Notes: generated from the sequence alone by a model not told the origin. Shown: positions 38,929 through 49,536, numbered from the stretch's first letter. The stretch: DNA of 64,000 nt from Bacteroidota bacterium (GCA_016713645.1 JADJOU010000006.1:1-64000); one strand, 5' to 3'. Translations and numbers: made by a program.

Positions 38929-39384
38929 ATGAATATTGATAAAATTGAAATTCGAATCAATAAGTCTACCGCATCTGATATTTTAAATCATTTGAATGAG
39001 GCCAGTGCATTCTTTATCCCGCCTTTATCTGAAACAGTGGATATAGCAGTTTATAGTGCGAAATTATTCAATTATGCCGATCGAATTGAGGCTTGGAATG
39101 AGGGGAAGTTAATTGGATTAATTGCTATTTATTTAAATGATGAAAAGCATCAAACGGGCTTTATCACGAATGTAAGTGTTTCACCGAATCATTATAAAAA
39201 AGGGATTGCAAAAAAATTGATGAATGAATGCATCATATATGCAAGGACTAAAAAGTTTGAACAAATCGATTTAGAAGTGCATGAAAGCAATGATAAAGCC
39301 ATTGCACTATATAAAAGAATAGGTTTTGATGAAATCAGTGATTCGGGAAAAATGATCAAGATGAGGTATAATTATGTCGGATAA
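38929..39384 (+). CDS. GNAT family N-acetyltransferase
   Basis: A 151-residue GNAT enzyme. The acetyl-CoA site reads VSVSPNHYKKGIAKKLMNE with the Q/RxxGxG/A-like KKGIAK turn, and the end NDKAIALYKRIGFDEI is the family motif. It probably acetylates an amino sugar made by the aminotransferase upstream. It overlaps the flippase gene by 11 bases. Confidence 0.92.
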   Translation: MNIDKIEIRINKSTASDILNHLNEASAFFIPPLSETVDIAVYSAKLFNYADRIEAWNEGKLIGLIAIYLNDEKHQTGFITNVSVSPNHYKKGIAKKLMNECIIYARTKKFEQIDLEVHESNDKAIALYKRIGFDEISDSGKMIKMRYNYVG

Positions 39385-40931
39385 CCCATTCTATAAATCC
39401 CTTTTTTCAAAAGTGTTGTATTTATTTGAATCTAAAAAGGAATCATATAAAAGAGGGATAATCCTATCTACCATTTTAAATGTATTTTCAAAAGGGTCTG
39501 TATTTATTAACTCACTTCTTTTACTGCGCATTTTTGGGATAGGTTCGAGCACTGATGCATACTTCCTGATCATATCTACGTTGGCATTGGTATCTTCATT
39601 CTTTATAGGGGCAACAAGCTATGTTATCATTCCTGAATCGATGAAAATTCGCCATGAACAAGGAGTAAAAATGAGCAAAATTTCATCAATTTTTTCTGTT
39701 CTCGTTTATTCTAATTTGTCTCTTGCTGGCTTTTATTATTTCTGTTTTCCCTACGCATTTCTATTCGCTGTTTTCCAAATTTGATAGCGCTTCATTTATC
39801 CAAAACAAGCGACTCTATTATATATCGGCTTTCATATTCCCATTGATGATTCTGACGAATTATACAACGCAGATACTCTCTTCATTTAAGCATTTTACTT
39901 TTCCAATGCTCGTCTCCATTATTAATGCCCTTTTGAGCATAATATTAGTATTGGTTTATTACAACGAAATAGGAATTGACATAGCGCTATGGGCCATGAT
40001 TATCGGCTATATACTCAATCTAGTTTGGTTGTTTTATTACTTAGTTAAAAAGCTAAATTGGTCATTCACCTCTTTTGAATTCCCTAAAAATACTGTACTA
40101 TTAAATATAGTGATGATAGAGCTAAATATTTTGCCTGTATCCTATTATTCCTTTCTGACCATTTATCTGCTATCAGGACTTGGCGAAGGAATTATTTCTT
40201 CTTTTACATATGGTCAAATGATTGGACTAATTCCCGAAACGCTCATCCTTGCTCAAATTGGCAATGTAATGAATATAAAATTCAATGAATTAGCATCAAA
40301 AAGTCAATTTGTAGAATTGGATATTGCCTACAGAAAAACATTGAAAATTGTATTTCTTTGCTTTGTTCCAATAGCCACTTTTATCTTTTTAATATCGGAT
40401 GAGATTGTTTACTTATTGTCTTTTTTTATGGAGAAAAAAGAGTTTCATTCGAATAATAATATTGCTTTTTTCATTGGCTGCTTTGCGCTAATTATCCCGT
40501 TTAGAGCATTTTCAAATCTCACTTCAAATCTTCTCACTTCCATGCAAAAGATTAGGGAGGGATTGTTTATAGCCATTTCCTATCAAATTACCCTTGCCAT
40601 CAGCTTGTATTTATTTATCCATTATTTCAAGCTATCTGGGCTATTGTTTAATAATGTGTTTACCCATTTTTTAATATTGCCGCTGTTTTTTTATTTTTTT
40701 ATTCGACGCATTCTTCCGTTTGTTCAATTGAATGTTTGGTTGGTGGATAGTTTAAAATTCTTGACTATTTTTTTTATTGGCATTGCATGCATATATCTAT
40801 TAAAACAATATCTCCCCCCATTTTCACAGATTGGCAATATCTTTTATTACCTTACAAATATTGTCTGGATATCATTCCTAACCAACCAACTCAGTGCATA
40901 TTTCCCGATTAATCAATTGTTTGACAAATAG
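39374..40931 (+). CDS. Wzx/MurJ-like lipid-linked oligosaccharide flippase, frameshifted
   Basis: A member of the MOP exporter superfamily with about twelve to fourteen membrane helices, which moves undecaprenyl-linked repeat units across the inner membrane. The N-terminal part (SKGSVFINSLLLLRIFGIGSSTDAYF in two pieces) is the MurJ/Wzx start. A frame change at about 39720-39785 separates it from the rest, which continues FSKFDSASFIQNKRLYYIS. Both parts are conserved, so a single indel is likely. It is the only flippase in the locus. Confidence 0.83.
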
Positions 40932-40996
40932 TTGCCTCTTTTTCTCATCAATTATAATCTAAACATAATAAAAGCAATTTGTACGAGATATTCTAT

Positions 40997-41004
40997 TATT
41001 TTTG
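40997..41004 (+). promoter_or_regulatory. -7 promoter box upstream of methyltransferase
   Basis: TATTTTTG fits TAnnTTTG, 22 bases before the ATG at 41027. A TTTG at 40978-40981 could be the -33 element, but the 15-base spacing is shorter than usual. Confidence 0.4.
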
Positions 41005-41026
41005 TTCTTCCTAAAAGTTAAACTAC

Positions 41027-41767
41027 ATGAGCAATAAAAGAGATTATAATAATGAATTTCACAATACTGCAGATCACCAATATGTCTACAATTTTGATTT
41101 TGACATTATGCATCGATATTTTATGCGTGCGATGTCACCATTTTTTGTCAATCAGGAAAATTGCTTAGAACTAGGAAGTTTCAAAGGAGATTTTACGAAA
41201 AGGCTACTTGCAAATTTTAAAAAGGTCACATGCATTGAGGCATCTGGCGATGCCATTAAAATTGCACAAGAAAAGCTAAATAATGAAGCGATAATCCACC
41301 ACAGTACTTTTGAAGAGGCGCAACTCGCTCAAAAATTTGATACTGTTATTATGACGCATGTTTTAGAGCATATTTCAGATCCAGTAAGTGTTCTGAAAAA
41401 GATCAGAGAGGAGTGGTTGTCGGACAATGGTTACTTTTTTGTAATTTGCCCCAATGCGAATGCCCCTTCTAGACAAATTGCGGTCAAAATGGGTTTAATT
41501 ACGCACAATGCAGCCGTTACTCCTTCAGAAAAAGAACATGGACATCACATTACTTATTCATTGGACACCTTAGAAAGAGATGCCACGCAAGCAGGACTAA
41601 AAGTTGTCTTTAGAACAGGAATATTTTTTAAAGCACTTGCCAATTTTCAATGGGATAAAATTCTTAAAACAGATATCATTTCTGAGGAGTATTTAGAGGG
41701 ATGCTTTCAATTGGGACAAGTATATCCTGATCTCTGCTCAAGTATATTATTAGTATGCAAGAAATAG
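41027..41767 (+). CDS. class I SAM-dependent methyltransferase
   Basis: A 246-residue enzyme. Motif I reads CLELGSFKGDFTKRLLANF, followed by CIEASGDAIKIAQEKL and the TVIMTHVLEHISDPVSVLKKI block, then FFVICPNANAPSRQIA. It probably methylates a sugar or its carrier in the surface polysaccharide. It has its own promoter box and leads into the GT2 gene, five bases downstream. Confidence 0.88.
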   Translation: MSNKRDYNNEFHNTADHQYVYNFDFDIMHRYFMRAMSPFFVNQENCLELGSFKGDFTKRLLANFKKVTCIEASGDAIKIAQEKLNNEAIIHHSTFEEAQLAQKFDTVIMTHVLEHISDPVSVLKKIREEWLSDNGYFFVICPNANAPSRQIAVKMGLITHNAAVTPSEKEHGHHITYSLDTLERDATQAGLKVVFRTGIFFKALANFQWDKILKTDIISEEYLEGCFQLGQVYPDLCSSILLVCKK

Positions 41768-41771
41768 ACGA

Positions 41772-42716
41772 ATGAAATTTTCAAATTCTGACGAAAAGCC
41801 AATCTTGTCTATTTGTGTTATAACGTATAATCACAAAAAGTATATTGAACAATCTCTCGAGAGTATTTTCAGTCAGGAAACAAATTTTGCTTGCGAGATA
41901 ATCGTCGCAGATGATTGCTCAAATGATGGAACTGCTGACATATTGCGGTCATACGCATCAAAATATCCACTTAAGTTAATTCTACAATCGCCCAATAAAG
42001 GTCCTGGACTAAATTGGTTAGATCTTGTAAATGCCGCTACAGGAAAATATATCGCTTATTTAGAAGGAGACGATTATTGGACAGATAATTTAAAGTTGCA
42101 AATTCAGGTTGACTTTTTAGAAAAAAATCCTGACCTATCCATGTGTTTTCATGAACTTGAAGTCTTTCATGAAGATACTCAAAAGTCTAGCAATTTTATT
42201 CATTTTTCAAATAGTTTTAAGCGAATTACTTTAAGGGAATACGTATTGTGTGATAATTTTATTCCACTTTTAACTACAGTATACAAGAATAAATTAGTTG
42301 ATCCATTTCCAGCATTCTTTTACCAAAATAATTTCCTAGGTGATTTCTCCCTTTGTGCCATAAATGCCTCCTTTGGCGATATTGGATACATCCCAAAGTC
42401 CATGGCTAGCTATCGAATCAGCAATACTGGTATTTGGAGCCTAAAATCAAGACTGCATAAAATTGAGAAATTAATCAATACCTATAAATTATTGGAATCA
42501 CACTTTGATAAGATAGAATATAAAAATTATCTTTATCAGAGCATACAAATTGAGTCACTGAAATTTGCATTTTATCAGTTCAAAGAAAATAAATCTTTTT
42601 CAGCATTATTTTCAGCTTCTTGTAAGTATTTCAGCGGCTTTTATTACTTTATATATCGGCGATTGCTCTCATTCTACATCATAAAAGTTAAAAAAGACAC
42701 TTTTAATCTAAACTAG
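41772..42716 (+). CDS. glycosyltransferase family 2
   Basis: A GT-A fold GT2 enzyme. The nucleotide-sugar site starts LSICVITYNHKKYIEQSLES, the first acidic block is VADDCSNDG and the DXD-like motif is LEGDDYWTDN. The 314-residue length is usual. It is translationally close to the methyltransferase and adds a sugar to the repeat unit. Confidence 0.92.
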   Translation: MKFSNSDEKPILSICVITYNHKKYIEQSLESIFSQETNFACEIIVADDCSNDGTADILRSYASKYPLKLILQSPNKGPGLNWLDLVNAATGKYIAYLEGDDYWTDNLKLQIQVDFLEKNPDLSMCFHELEVFHEDTQKSSNFIHFSNSFKRITLREYVLCDNFIPLLTTVYKNKLVDPFPAFFYQNNFLGDFSLCAINASFGDIGYIPKSMASYRISNTGIWSLKSRLHKIEKLINTYKLLESHFDKIEYKNYLYQSIQIESLKFAFYQFKENKSFSALFSASCKYFSGFYYFIYRRLLSFYIIKVKKDTFNLN

Positions 42717-42728
42717 GCATTCGATTTT

Positions 42729-42736
42729 TAATTTTG
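42729..42736 (+). promoter_or_regulatory. -7 promoter box upstream of epimerase gene
   Basis: TAATTTTG fits the TAnnTTTG consensus, 38 bases before ATG 42774. No distinct -33 element was found. Confidence 0.35.
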
Positions 42737-42773
42737 TAATTATGCAAACTCATTTTTAAAATTAATTTTTAAG

Positions 42774-43802
42774 ATGCTCCCTAAAGAAGATATCCAATAC
42801 ATCAATTCCAATTTGAGCGGTTTAGTTGAAAAGTTAAAAAACAAATCCATCTTCATAACGGGAGGGACTGGATTTATTGGGAAATGGCGTGTAGAAGGAT
42901 TAGTGCATCTCAATGAAGAGAATAGATTGAACTTGGAATTGTATATTTTGTCTAGAGATGAAAAAGCTGCCAAGAAACATTTTGATTCCGTTTTCCCCAA
43001 TCATTCAATCAATTTTATAGAAGGAGACATAAGAAGCTTTTCTTTCCCAAATACAAAAGTAGATTTTATCATTCACGCTGCTACAGATGCTAGCGCCAAA
43101 ATGAATAATGAGCAACCAATAGATATGATGGATATCATATACAATGGGACAAATAGGGCTTTAATGCTAGCCAAGAGAGATCAGGCTAAATTTCTGCACA
43201 TTAGTTCAGGTGCAATCTATGGAAAACAGCCAGACGCCATTGAGTCATTCTCTGAAACATTTATCGGAGGTCCTGATATATCGACGCACCTATCGGCTTA
43301 TGGAGAGACAAAAAGATCAACAGAAGTTCTTTGCTATGCCTATAATAAACAGTGCGGTATTGATTTTAATATTGCTAGGTGCTTTGCTGTTGTAGGGCCC
43401 TATTTGCCTGTAGATACGCATATTGCTATAGGAAATTGTATTAATAACGCGTTAAAAGGAGAGGACATCATTGTCAAAAGTGATGGGAAGCCCTTGAGAA
43501 CATATATGTATGCAGCGGATTTGACTATTTGGTTAATCCATATTCTATTGAATGGAGAATCCTGTCAAGCGTATAATGTCGGCGGTGAAGAAATCATTTC
43601 AATCAAAGAATTGGCGCACCTTGTCCAGTCAGTTCAAGGAACGGGATCGGTGAAAATTTTAAATCAAAATCCACCTATTTATATAAACCTAAATTATATC
43701 TGTGATATGCGCAAAGCCAAACAAGCTTTTGGGTTCGAGTCGCAAACTTCCCTTCTTGAATCCATTTCAAAAACGATTCAATATCACAAAGAGAAAAAGT
43801 AA
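42774..43802 (+). CDS. NAD-dependent epimerase/dehydratase (SDR family)
   Basis: A 342-residue extended SDR protein. The NAD site is SIFITGGTGFIGKW, and the catalytic pair is YGETK (Y-x-x-x-K) after HISSGAIYG. The later RTYMYAADLTIWLIHIL is typical of nucleotide-sugar epimerases and dehydratases. The substrate is a nucleotide-sugar, but which one cannot be told. It is the last plus-strand gene of the polysaccharide locus. Confidence 0.9.
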   Translation: MLPKEDIQYINSNLSGLVEKLKNKSIFITGGTGFIGKWRVEGLVHLNEENRLNLELYILSRDEKAAKKHFDSVFPNHSINFIEGDIRSFSFPNTKVDFIIHAATDASAKMNNEQPIDMMDIIYNGTNRALMLAKRDQAKFLHISSGAIYGKQPDAIESFSETFIGGPDISTHLSAYGETKRSTEVLCYAYNKQCGIDFNIARCFAVVGPYLPVDTHIAIGNCINNALKGEDIIVKSDGKPLRTYMYAADLTIWLIHILLNGESCQAYNVGGEEIISIKELAHLVQSVQGTGSVKILNQNPPIYINLNYICDMRKAKQAFGFESQTSLLESISKTIQYHKEKK

Positions 43803-43835
43803 ATTTTCTTAACGGAATTAACAAGCGCAATCACA

Positions 43836-45203
43836 TTAGTACGCATTCGGATCGCCTAGAATCGTATTTTTGATTGTCAACCAAACGATCTTCATATCAA
43901 ACCAAAAACTCCAATTGTAAATATAATACCTATCCAGCTTTACTCTTCCAGCCATTTTATAATGCGAAGTAATTTCCCCTCTAAATCCCTTTACTTGCGC
44001 TAATCCCGTAACGCCTGGCTTAAACATATGTCGTGCATAAAACTTATCGATAACTTCTGCAAATTCAATATTGTGCTCTAATACATGAGGCCGTGGTCCA
44101 ACGATAGACATGTCTCCTAGAAGAACATTTAAAAACTGCGGCATTTCATCAATATTGGTTTTTCTCAAGATGGCACCGACTTTCGTAATTCTAGAATCAT
44201 TTTTTACCGTCTGGCTAAATGTTGCGGTGGGGTTGTAGTACATGGTTCTAAATTTGAAACAACTGAACATTTTATTGTCTTTTCCTTGCCTTCTTTGAAA
44301 ATAAAATACAGGCCCTTTTGATTCCAACTTAATAAGGATAGCAATAATTATTGTCAACCATGATAAGACAAATACACAAAATAGAAGGGAGAAAATGATA
44401 TCAAACATTCGCTTAATCAGTTTGTTCTTCAACCCATCAAGGGGCATTGAGTATAGATATACAATTGGATAATCGCCAACCAGCATGTGGTAAGATGATT
44501 TAAGATGTTGGTGGTGAATCTGAGACAAAACCATCACTTTAATCAAATTTCGCTCTGAAAAATCTCTCAATTTAATGTATTGATCATCTAGTAATTTAAT
44601 GTCAGGCAGGTTGATAAACACATTTTTTACCTGTAATTTTTTGCATATCGATTCGATATCCTCTAGCTTACCGAGCACTTGATTGCCCTTGCCATCTTCG
44701 GATAAAAAGCCGATGAAATTAAATCCTGTCCATTTATTTTTTATGAGATTATTCACAAATTTTTTTGCATAAATATTTGAACCGATTACAATTGTATTTT
44801 CAAATCCAATGTGGCCGAGATTATACTTCCTAAGGAGGCCGATATAATAGATTTTGCTATAGAATAAGAGGATGAAACTTATTATAAAAAAAGAACTGAT
44901 ATGGAGTCTTGAATATTTTAATGAATGAATAACAAACCAATAAATCAAGACAAAGAATGCTATGACAAATATGTATTCTAAAGTGTTATAAAACAAGAAA
45001 CGGTATGAGTAAGACGCATTAATTTGGTTTTGCATAGCCAAAAAATGAGATATTATGGCAGCAATATTAACAACGAATAACAAAGAAGGGTATGCCCAAC
45101 CATCTACCCATAAAGTTTGAAAAATAATAAAATTTGCTAGTGCAAAAGCAATGTTAATAAAAAAAATATCAGATAGGAGATGGTATATTTTATAGCTTTT
45201 CAT
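43836..45203 (-). CDS. polyprenyl glycosylphosphotransferase (WcaJ/WbaP-like), initiates polysaccharide synthesis
   Basis: A 455-residue enzyme with four to five N-terminal membrane helices, a Rossmann-like middle and a C-terminal catalytic sugar-phosphotransferase domain: KRMFDIIFSLLFC, PVFYFQRRQGKDNK, CFKFRTM, LRKTNIDEMPQFLNVLLGDM, SIVGPRPH and FKPGVTGLAQVKG. It transfers a sugar phosphate from a nucleotide-sugar to undecaprenyl phosphate, the first membrane step for the repeat unit. It is transcribed toward the epimerase gene. Confidence 0.94.
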   Translation of the reverse strand: MKSYKIYHLLSDIFFINIAFALANFIIFQTLWVDGWAYPSLLFVVNIAAIISHFLAMQNQINASYSYRFLFYNTLEYIFVIAFFVLIYWFVIHSLKYSRLHISSFFIISFILLFYSKIYYIGLLRKYNLGHIGFENTIVIGSNIYAKKFVNNLIKNKWTGFNFIGFLSEDGKGNQVLGKLEDIESICKKLQVKNVFINLPDIKLLDDQYIKLRDFSERNLIKVMVLSQIHHQHLKSSYHMLVGDYPIVYLYSMPLDGLKNKLIKRMFDIIFSLLFCVFVLSWLTIIIAILIKLESKGPVFYFQRRQGKDNKMFSCFKFRTMYYNPTATFSQTVKNDSRITKVGAILRKTNIDEMPQFLNVLLGDMSIVGPRPHVLEHNIEFAEVIDKFYARHMFKPGVTGLAQVKGFRGEITSHYKMAGRVKLDRYYIYNWSFWFDMKIVWLTIKNTILGDPNAY

Positions 45204-45366
45204 TAAAATTCATATTGTCGTTTGCGCAAATAAAGGTAGTAATTAAGTCTGATTGTACAATCTTATTTAAAGCGGGGGCGTATATTTTTTTTTATACGTT
45301 AAATTAAGTTTTCGACAATATCACCAATTCTTATTTTAAATCTGTCTAGGATAGTTAGTCATTTCG

Positions 45367-45374
45367 TATATTTG
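45367..45374 (+). promoter_or_regulatory. -7 promoter box of rocD
   Basis: TATATTTG followed by C is a full match to the Bacteroidota -7 consensus, 18 bases before ATG 45392. The leader would be very short. No clear -33 element was identified. Confidence 0.5.
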
Positions 45375-45391
45375 CGTTCTAATAATTCTAT

Positions 45392-46636
45392 ATGAATTCT
45401 AATATACAAGCCATGTCAAGATCTCGAGAATTAATCGACTTAGAAGATAAATACGGTGCTCATAATTACCATTCCATGCCTGTTGTGCTTGAAAGAGGTC
45501 AAGGGATATTCGTTTGGGATGTCGATGGAAAAAAATATTTTGACTTTCTATCCGCCTATTCAGCGGTCAATCAAGGGCATTGTCATCCAAGATTGATTCA
45601 TGCGCTTACCGAACAAGCCAAGAAAATCACCCTTACATCGCGCGCTTTTCACAATAGCGAATTGGGAGTTTATGAAAAGTACATCACCCAATATTTTGGC
45701 TATGACAAGGTATTGCCTATGAATACAGGCGTTGAAGCTGTTGAGACCGCTTTTAAAATTTGCCGCAAATGGGCTTATGAAGTTAAGGGCATCGCAGAGA
45801 ATGAAGCTATCGTGGTGGTGGTCGATGGGAATTTTCATGGTCGCACGATGACCGCCATCAGTGCCTCTAACGATCCTTCTAGTTATAAAGGCTTTGGCCC
45901 TTATGTCCCAGGAATTCTCCGCATCCCTTATAATGATAGCCAAGCACTAGAGACGCTGCTCTCTAGCAATCATAGAATTGCGGGCTTTGTAGTTGAACCC
46001 ATTCAAGGTGAGGCTGGTGTATATGTTCCGAATGATGGCTATCTCAAGGCATGCGCTGAAATCTGTAAAAAATACAAGGTGCTTTTTATTGCTGATGAAG
46101 TACAAACTGGAATTGCGCGAACAGGTAAAATGCTCGCTTGCGACCATGAAAATGTGCGCCCAGATATCATTATCCTTGGGAAAGCGCTCAGTGGTGGCGT
46201 GTTGCCAGTTTCTGCGGTATTGTGTGATGATGCTGTTATGATGACCATAAAACCCGGTGAGCATGGTTCTACCTTTGGAGGAAATCCGCTCGCTTGCGCC
46301 GTTGCGATGGAAGCATTGCAAGTGATCAAAGATGAGCACCTTGCGGAGAATGCAGAAAAATTAGGCGCCTATTTCAGAGAGGAATTGGTGAAATTCAATT
46401 CGCCGATGATTCAAATCGTCAGAGGAAAAGGCCTACTCAATGCCATCGTTATCAACGATACTGAAGATTCAAAAACAGCATGGAATATTTGTTTAGAATT
46501 TGCAAAAAATGGATTGCTCGCAAAGCCCACGCACGGAAATATAATTAGATTAGCTCCTCCATTGGTCATCAATAAATCTCAGATTGACGAAGCGCTCGAT
46601 ATAATTAAAAAGAGCATCAATCAATTTGTTAAATAG
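45392..46636 (+). CDS. rocD: ornithine--oxo-acid aminotransferase
   Basis: RocD moves the delta-amino group of ornithine to 2-oxoglutarate, giving glutamate semialdehyde on the arginine/proline route. The 414-residue length fits. PLP-binding motifs are LPMNTGVEAVETA, FHGRTMTAISASND, FVVEPIQGEAGV, LFIADEVQTGIARTGK and the lysine site IILGKALSGG. HGSTFGGNPLACAVAMEAL is also typical. The 3' end overlaps the converging FAD enzyme by eight bases. A later ATG exists at 45413, but the first is preferred. Confidence 0.95.
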   Translation: MNSNIQAMSRSRELIDLEDKYGAHNYHSMPVVLERGQGIFVWDVDGKKYFDFLSAYSAVNQGHCHPRLIHALTEQAKKITLTSRAFHNSELGVYEKYITQYFGYDKVLPMNTGVEAVETAFKICRKWAYEVKGIAENEAIVVVVDGNFHGRTMTAISASNDPSSYKGFGPYVPGILRIPYNDSQALETLLSSNHRIAGFVVEPIQGEAGVYVPNDGYLKACAEICKKYKVLFIADEVQTGIARTGKMLACDHENVRPDIIILGKALSGGVLPVSAVLCDDAVMMTIKPGEHGSTFGGNPLACAVAMEALQVIKDEHLAENAEKLGAYFREELVKFNSPMIQIVRGKGLLNAIVINDTEDSKTAWNICLEFAKNGLLAKPTHGNIIRLAPPLVINKSQIDEALDIIKKSINQFVK

Positions 46637-47685
46637 TGGAAGAATAAAAGCGCATTACATCCACCTCTTTCATAATTGGCTTTGACATCAATAGATGCTC
46701 AATGAATTCTTGGCCAAAAAAAGGAATCAAAGAGGTTGCTTTCGTTCCCATGCCGTTAAATATATACATGTTTTTATGCTTCTGATGCGCCCCCATCACA
46801 GGTCGTCTATCCTTGATTGTCGGTCGGTCTGCCCCTAAATGTTGCAAAACTTTATACGGCGTTTTTATGGTCTCATTCAATTCCAATTCCAATTCAGCTC
46901 GCCCATGCTCTGTTATGGGTGCTTTATCTTTATCCCAACTAAAGGTGCCTCCATACCAATATTTATCTTGTCCCAATGGCATCAATACTTTATGGCTATT
47001 CAGCAAAAAATCTTGATCTAGTTCTTCCGCTTGAATATGAATCAATTCCCCTTTTGCTATGATAAATGGCAAATGTGAGAAGTATGGATTCTCCTGCACC
47101 AATGCGCCTTCGCAGAAAATAATATTCGCCGTGCGAATATTGCCAAAAGACACCATTGCTTCATCTATGCACAATGCATGGTGATTAAACTGCAATTCAT
47201 GTATGGCGTGGTTATCCTTTAAATATTGATGTATAGAAAGACATAGTGTTTTAATATCTAATTGACGCACTTGGCCAATCTCATATGCCCCTTCCATCTC
47301 ACCATATTTTTTCGGATCCAGCTCTATCAGTGTTTCGCCAAGTATTCCCTGATATTCTGCTTGCCCAGATCGCACGGAATAATCATTCATCTCACGGGCA
47401 CTCCTTATCGTCCGAATCATCTCAGGTTTAGAATAGACGGAAATCCCCAAGTCTTGCTCCAACGCAGGATAAAATGCATCTGCACATGCCAATAATTCAT
47501 CTGCCATCCATGTTTTAACAAGATTTCGCCCTGTTATCGGATTGAAAATTCCCGATGATATAGCAGAAGGAGATTTAGAAAAATCATTCCCGATGACTAA
47601 AACACTTTTTTTTAGCTTTGTGCAAGAGATAGGTCAATACAGAACCTGAAAGACCTTGACCTATGATAAGGTAATCGTAAATCAT
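46629..47685 (-). CDS. FAD-dependent amino-acid oxidase-like protein, frameshifted
   Basis: A DAO-family FAD enzyme of about 350 residues. The N-terminal nucleotide site reads YDYLIIGQGLSGSVLTYLL from ATG 47685. A run of eight T on the plus strand (47606-47613) breaks the frame. With seven the protein continues KKSVLVIGNDFSKSP, SSGIFNPITGRNLVKTW and the rest to 46629. The end DRRPVMGAHQKHKNMYIFNGMGTKA is the family C-terminal FAD motif. It may oxidise a D-amino acid or glycine. It converges on rocD with an eight-base overlap. Confidence 0.82.
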
Positions 47686-47748
47686 AAATAGATTGAAGAT
47701 TTCAAATCTAAACTTTTTAAACGCAGTTCAAATAATTATTTTAGCGCA

Positions 47749-49518
47749 ATGAGATATCTAGCCATTTTATGTAGCATCCTGATTTTATCCGATAAACTAT
47801 TTAGTCAGAGCGGCAAACCCAAGCCCAACATTGTGAATTTGAAAGTTGGCAGAAAAGAAGATAGCAGCGCTATCAAAGATTATTTCAAGAGACAGCGCAA
47901 GTTAAAAAATGAAGCAGATGAAATTCAATTGAATCAAACCCTCGAATTCTTTAATGCCTATGAATCCGTCGCTGATACTTTTACAGCGCTCACCATCACG
48001 AGTTCCAAATTAGCTAGATTTCCTGAGAGTTTCAAAAAATTTAAGAATATTGAAAGCCTCATATTGATGCGATGTCAATCGGTGAATTTATACGACTTGT
48101 TTGATAAAATGCGCGACTTTAACAAGCTTAAAAAATTGGAAATTATATTCAGCAATAAAGCGGGAATCCCTGAGAATATATACCTTTTGTCCAATCTCGA
48201 GGAATTGAATATTTCAAACAATCAACTCAGAAAACTACCAGATTCTATTATCTATTTGAAAAATTTGAAGCGCATCAACCTCATGCACAATCCCTATATA
48301 GCAATAGGACAAGCATTTGATAGATTGGCTCAAATTCAAAAACTTCAATACCTCGACTTTTCGTTTAGTCAATTGGATTCCATTCCACAAACTATTGGTG
48401 ACTTTAAGGAATTGACCTATTTGGACATTTCGGATAATCGATTTAATACGATTCCAGGGCAATTTGGAAATTTGAATAAAATCAAAGAAATCAATCTCAA
48501 TGGCTGTAAAAAATTAAACCTTAAGTCAGTGCTTCAAGCAATTGGTAAATGCAAGTCCTTGGAAACTTTGCACATGCAATACAGTCTAATTGAAGATATC
48601 CCATCTGAGATTGGATTATTGACTAATTTGAAATACCTCTATTTGAAAAACAACCTAATCAAATCACTTTCATCAGAAATTGGGAATTTGAAATCCTTGA
48701 TTGTATTGGATCTAGGTTCTGATATCATGAGTGGTGATAAGAATCAGTTGACATCCTTGCCCTCTTCGATAGGAAATCTTCAAGATTTAAAATCACTGAG
48801 TTTGAGTTTAAATAAATTGGATAAACTACCCGCATCACTTACCCAATTAAAAAAATTAGAAGGGATTGATATTGGTTGGAATGCTTTCGAGAAATTCCCT
48901 GAAGCCCTATGTGAGATGACTAATTTAAAAGCCATTAATCTCAATGTGAATTTTTTCAACGCTATTCCTGAGCGAATCGGCAATTTAACGAATCTGGAAG
49001 TTCTCTTGATGGCAGGGGATTTCAGACAGCAGCCAAAGCGCAAAATTAAAAGCATTCCCGCAAGTATCGGTCAATGCAAAAAATTGCGCGTTTTAAATTT
49101 GCGTGACCATGTCATTGAAGAGCTCCCCGCTGAATTATGGACGTTGAGTTCATTAGAAGAATTGAATCTCATGGACAATCTCCTCTCCAAAATTCCAGAT
49201 GAAATCAGTCAATTGAAAAAGCTAAAATCACTCAATGTAAAAGCGAATGATATCGTCTATTTCCCCATTTCTTTTTCCAATCTAAAGGAGATCGAATATG
49301 TCAATTTAGCATACAATCCGCCCTTGGATTTTTCTCCCGTCTTTGGCATTCTAGCTTCTTGCAAATCCCTCTTAAAAGTGGACATCAGCTATAATGAACT
49401 CGATATTGAAAGAGCCAAGGAACTCAAGCGCTCATTGAATGACGCGAAAGTGATAAAACTAGAACTGAAGAGCAAATCAACCAAGGCGGACGTGATGAAA
49501 GAAGAGGAGAGGAAGTAA
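47749..49518 (+). CDS. secreted leucine-rich repeat protein
   Basis: A 589-residue protein with a signal peptide (residues 1-20). Leucine-rich repeats of about 23 residues run from about residue 70 to 570, with typical units such as LEELNISNNQLRKLP, LTYLDISDNRFNTIP and LKSLSLSLNKLDKLPA. They form a solenoid used for protein binding. There is no clear C-terminal sorting domain, so it may stay in the periplasm. It lies 18 bases before the binding-protein gene. Confidence 0.9.
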   Translation: MRYLAILCSILILSDKLFSQSGKPKPNIVNLKVGRKEDSSAIKDYFKRQRKLKNEADEIQLNQTLEFFNAYESVADTFTALTITSSKLARFPESFKKFKNIESLILMRCQSVNLYDLFDKMRDFNKLKKLEIIFSNKAGIPENIYLLSNLEELNISNNQLRKLPDSIIYLKNLKRINLMHNPYIAIGQAFDRLAQIQKLQYLDFSFSQLDSIPQTIGDFKELTYLDISDNRFNTIPGQFGNLNKIKEINLNGCKKLNLKSVLQAIGKCKSLETLHMQYSLIEDIPSEIGLLTNLKYLYLKNNLIKSLSSEIGNLKSLIVLDLGSDIMSGDKNQLTSLPSSIGNLQDLKSLSLSLNKLDKLPASLTQLKKLEGIDIGWNAFEKFPEALCEMTNLKAINLNVNFFNAIPERIGNLTNLEVLLMAGDFRQQPKRKIKSIPASIGQCKKLRVLNLRDHVIEELPAELWTLSSLEELNLMDNLLSKIPDEISQLKKLKSLNVKANDIVYFPISFSNLKEIEYVNLAYNPPLDFSPVFGILASCKSLLKVDISYNELDIERAKELKRSLNDAKVIKLELKSKSTKADVMKEEERK

Positions 49519-49536
49519 AATATTAACTACCAAAGC

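Noticed and set aside
27268..45203. Mobile-element origin of the polysaccharide locus
   Set aside because: Transfer is common for such loci, but I saw no transposase, integrase or repeat at the ends, and composition does not change sharply.
45560..46339. Long open frames on the minus strand opposite rocD
   Set aside because: rocD is conserved over its whole length on the other strand, so these are by-products of its codon use.
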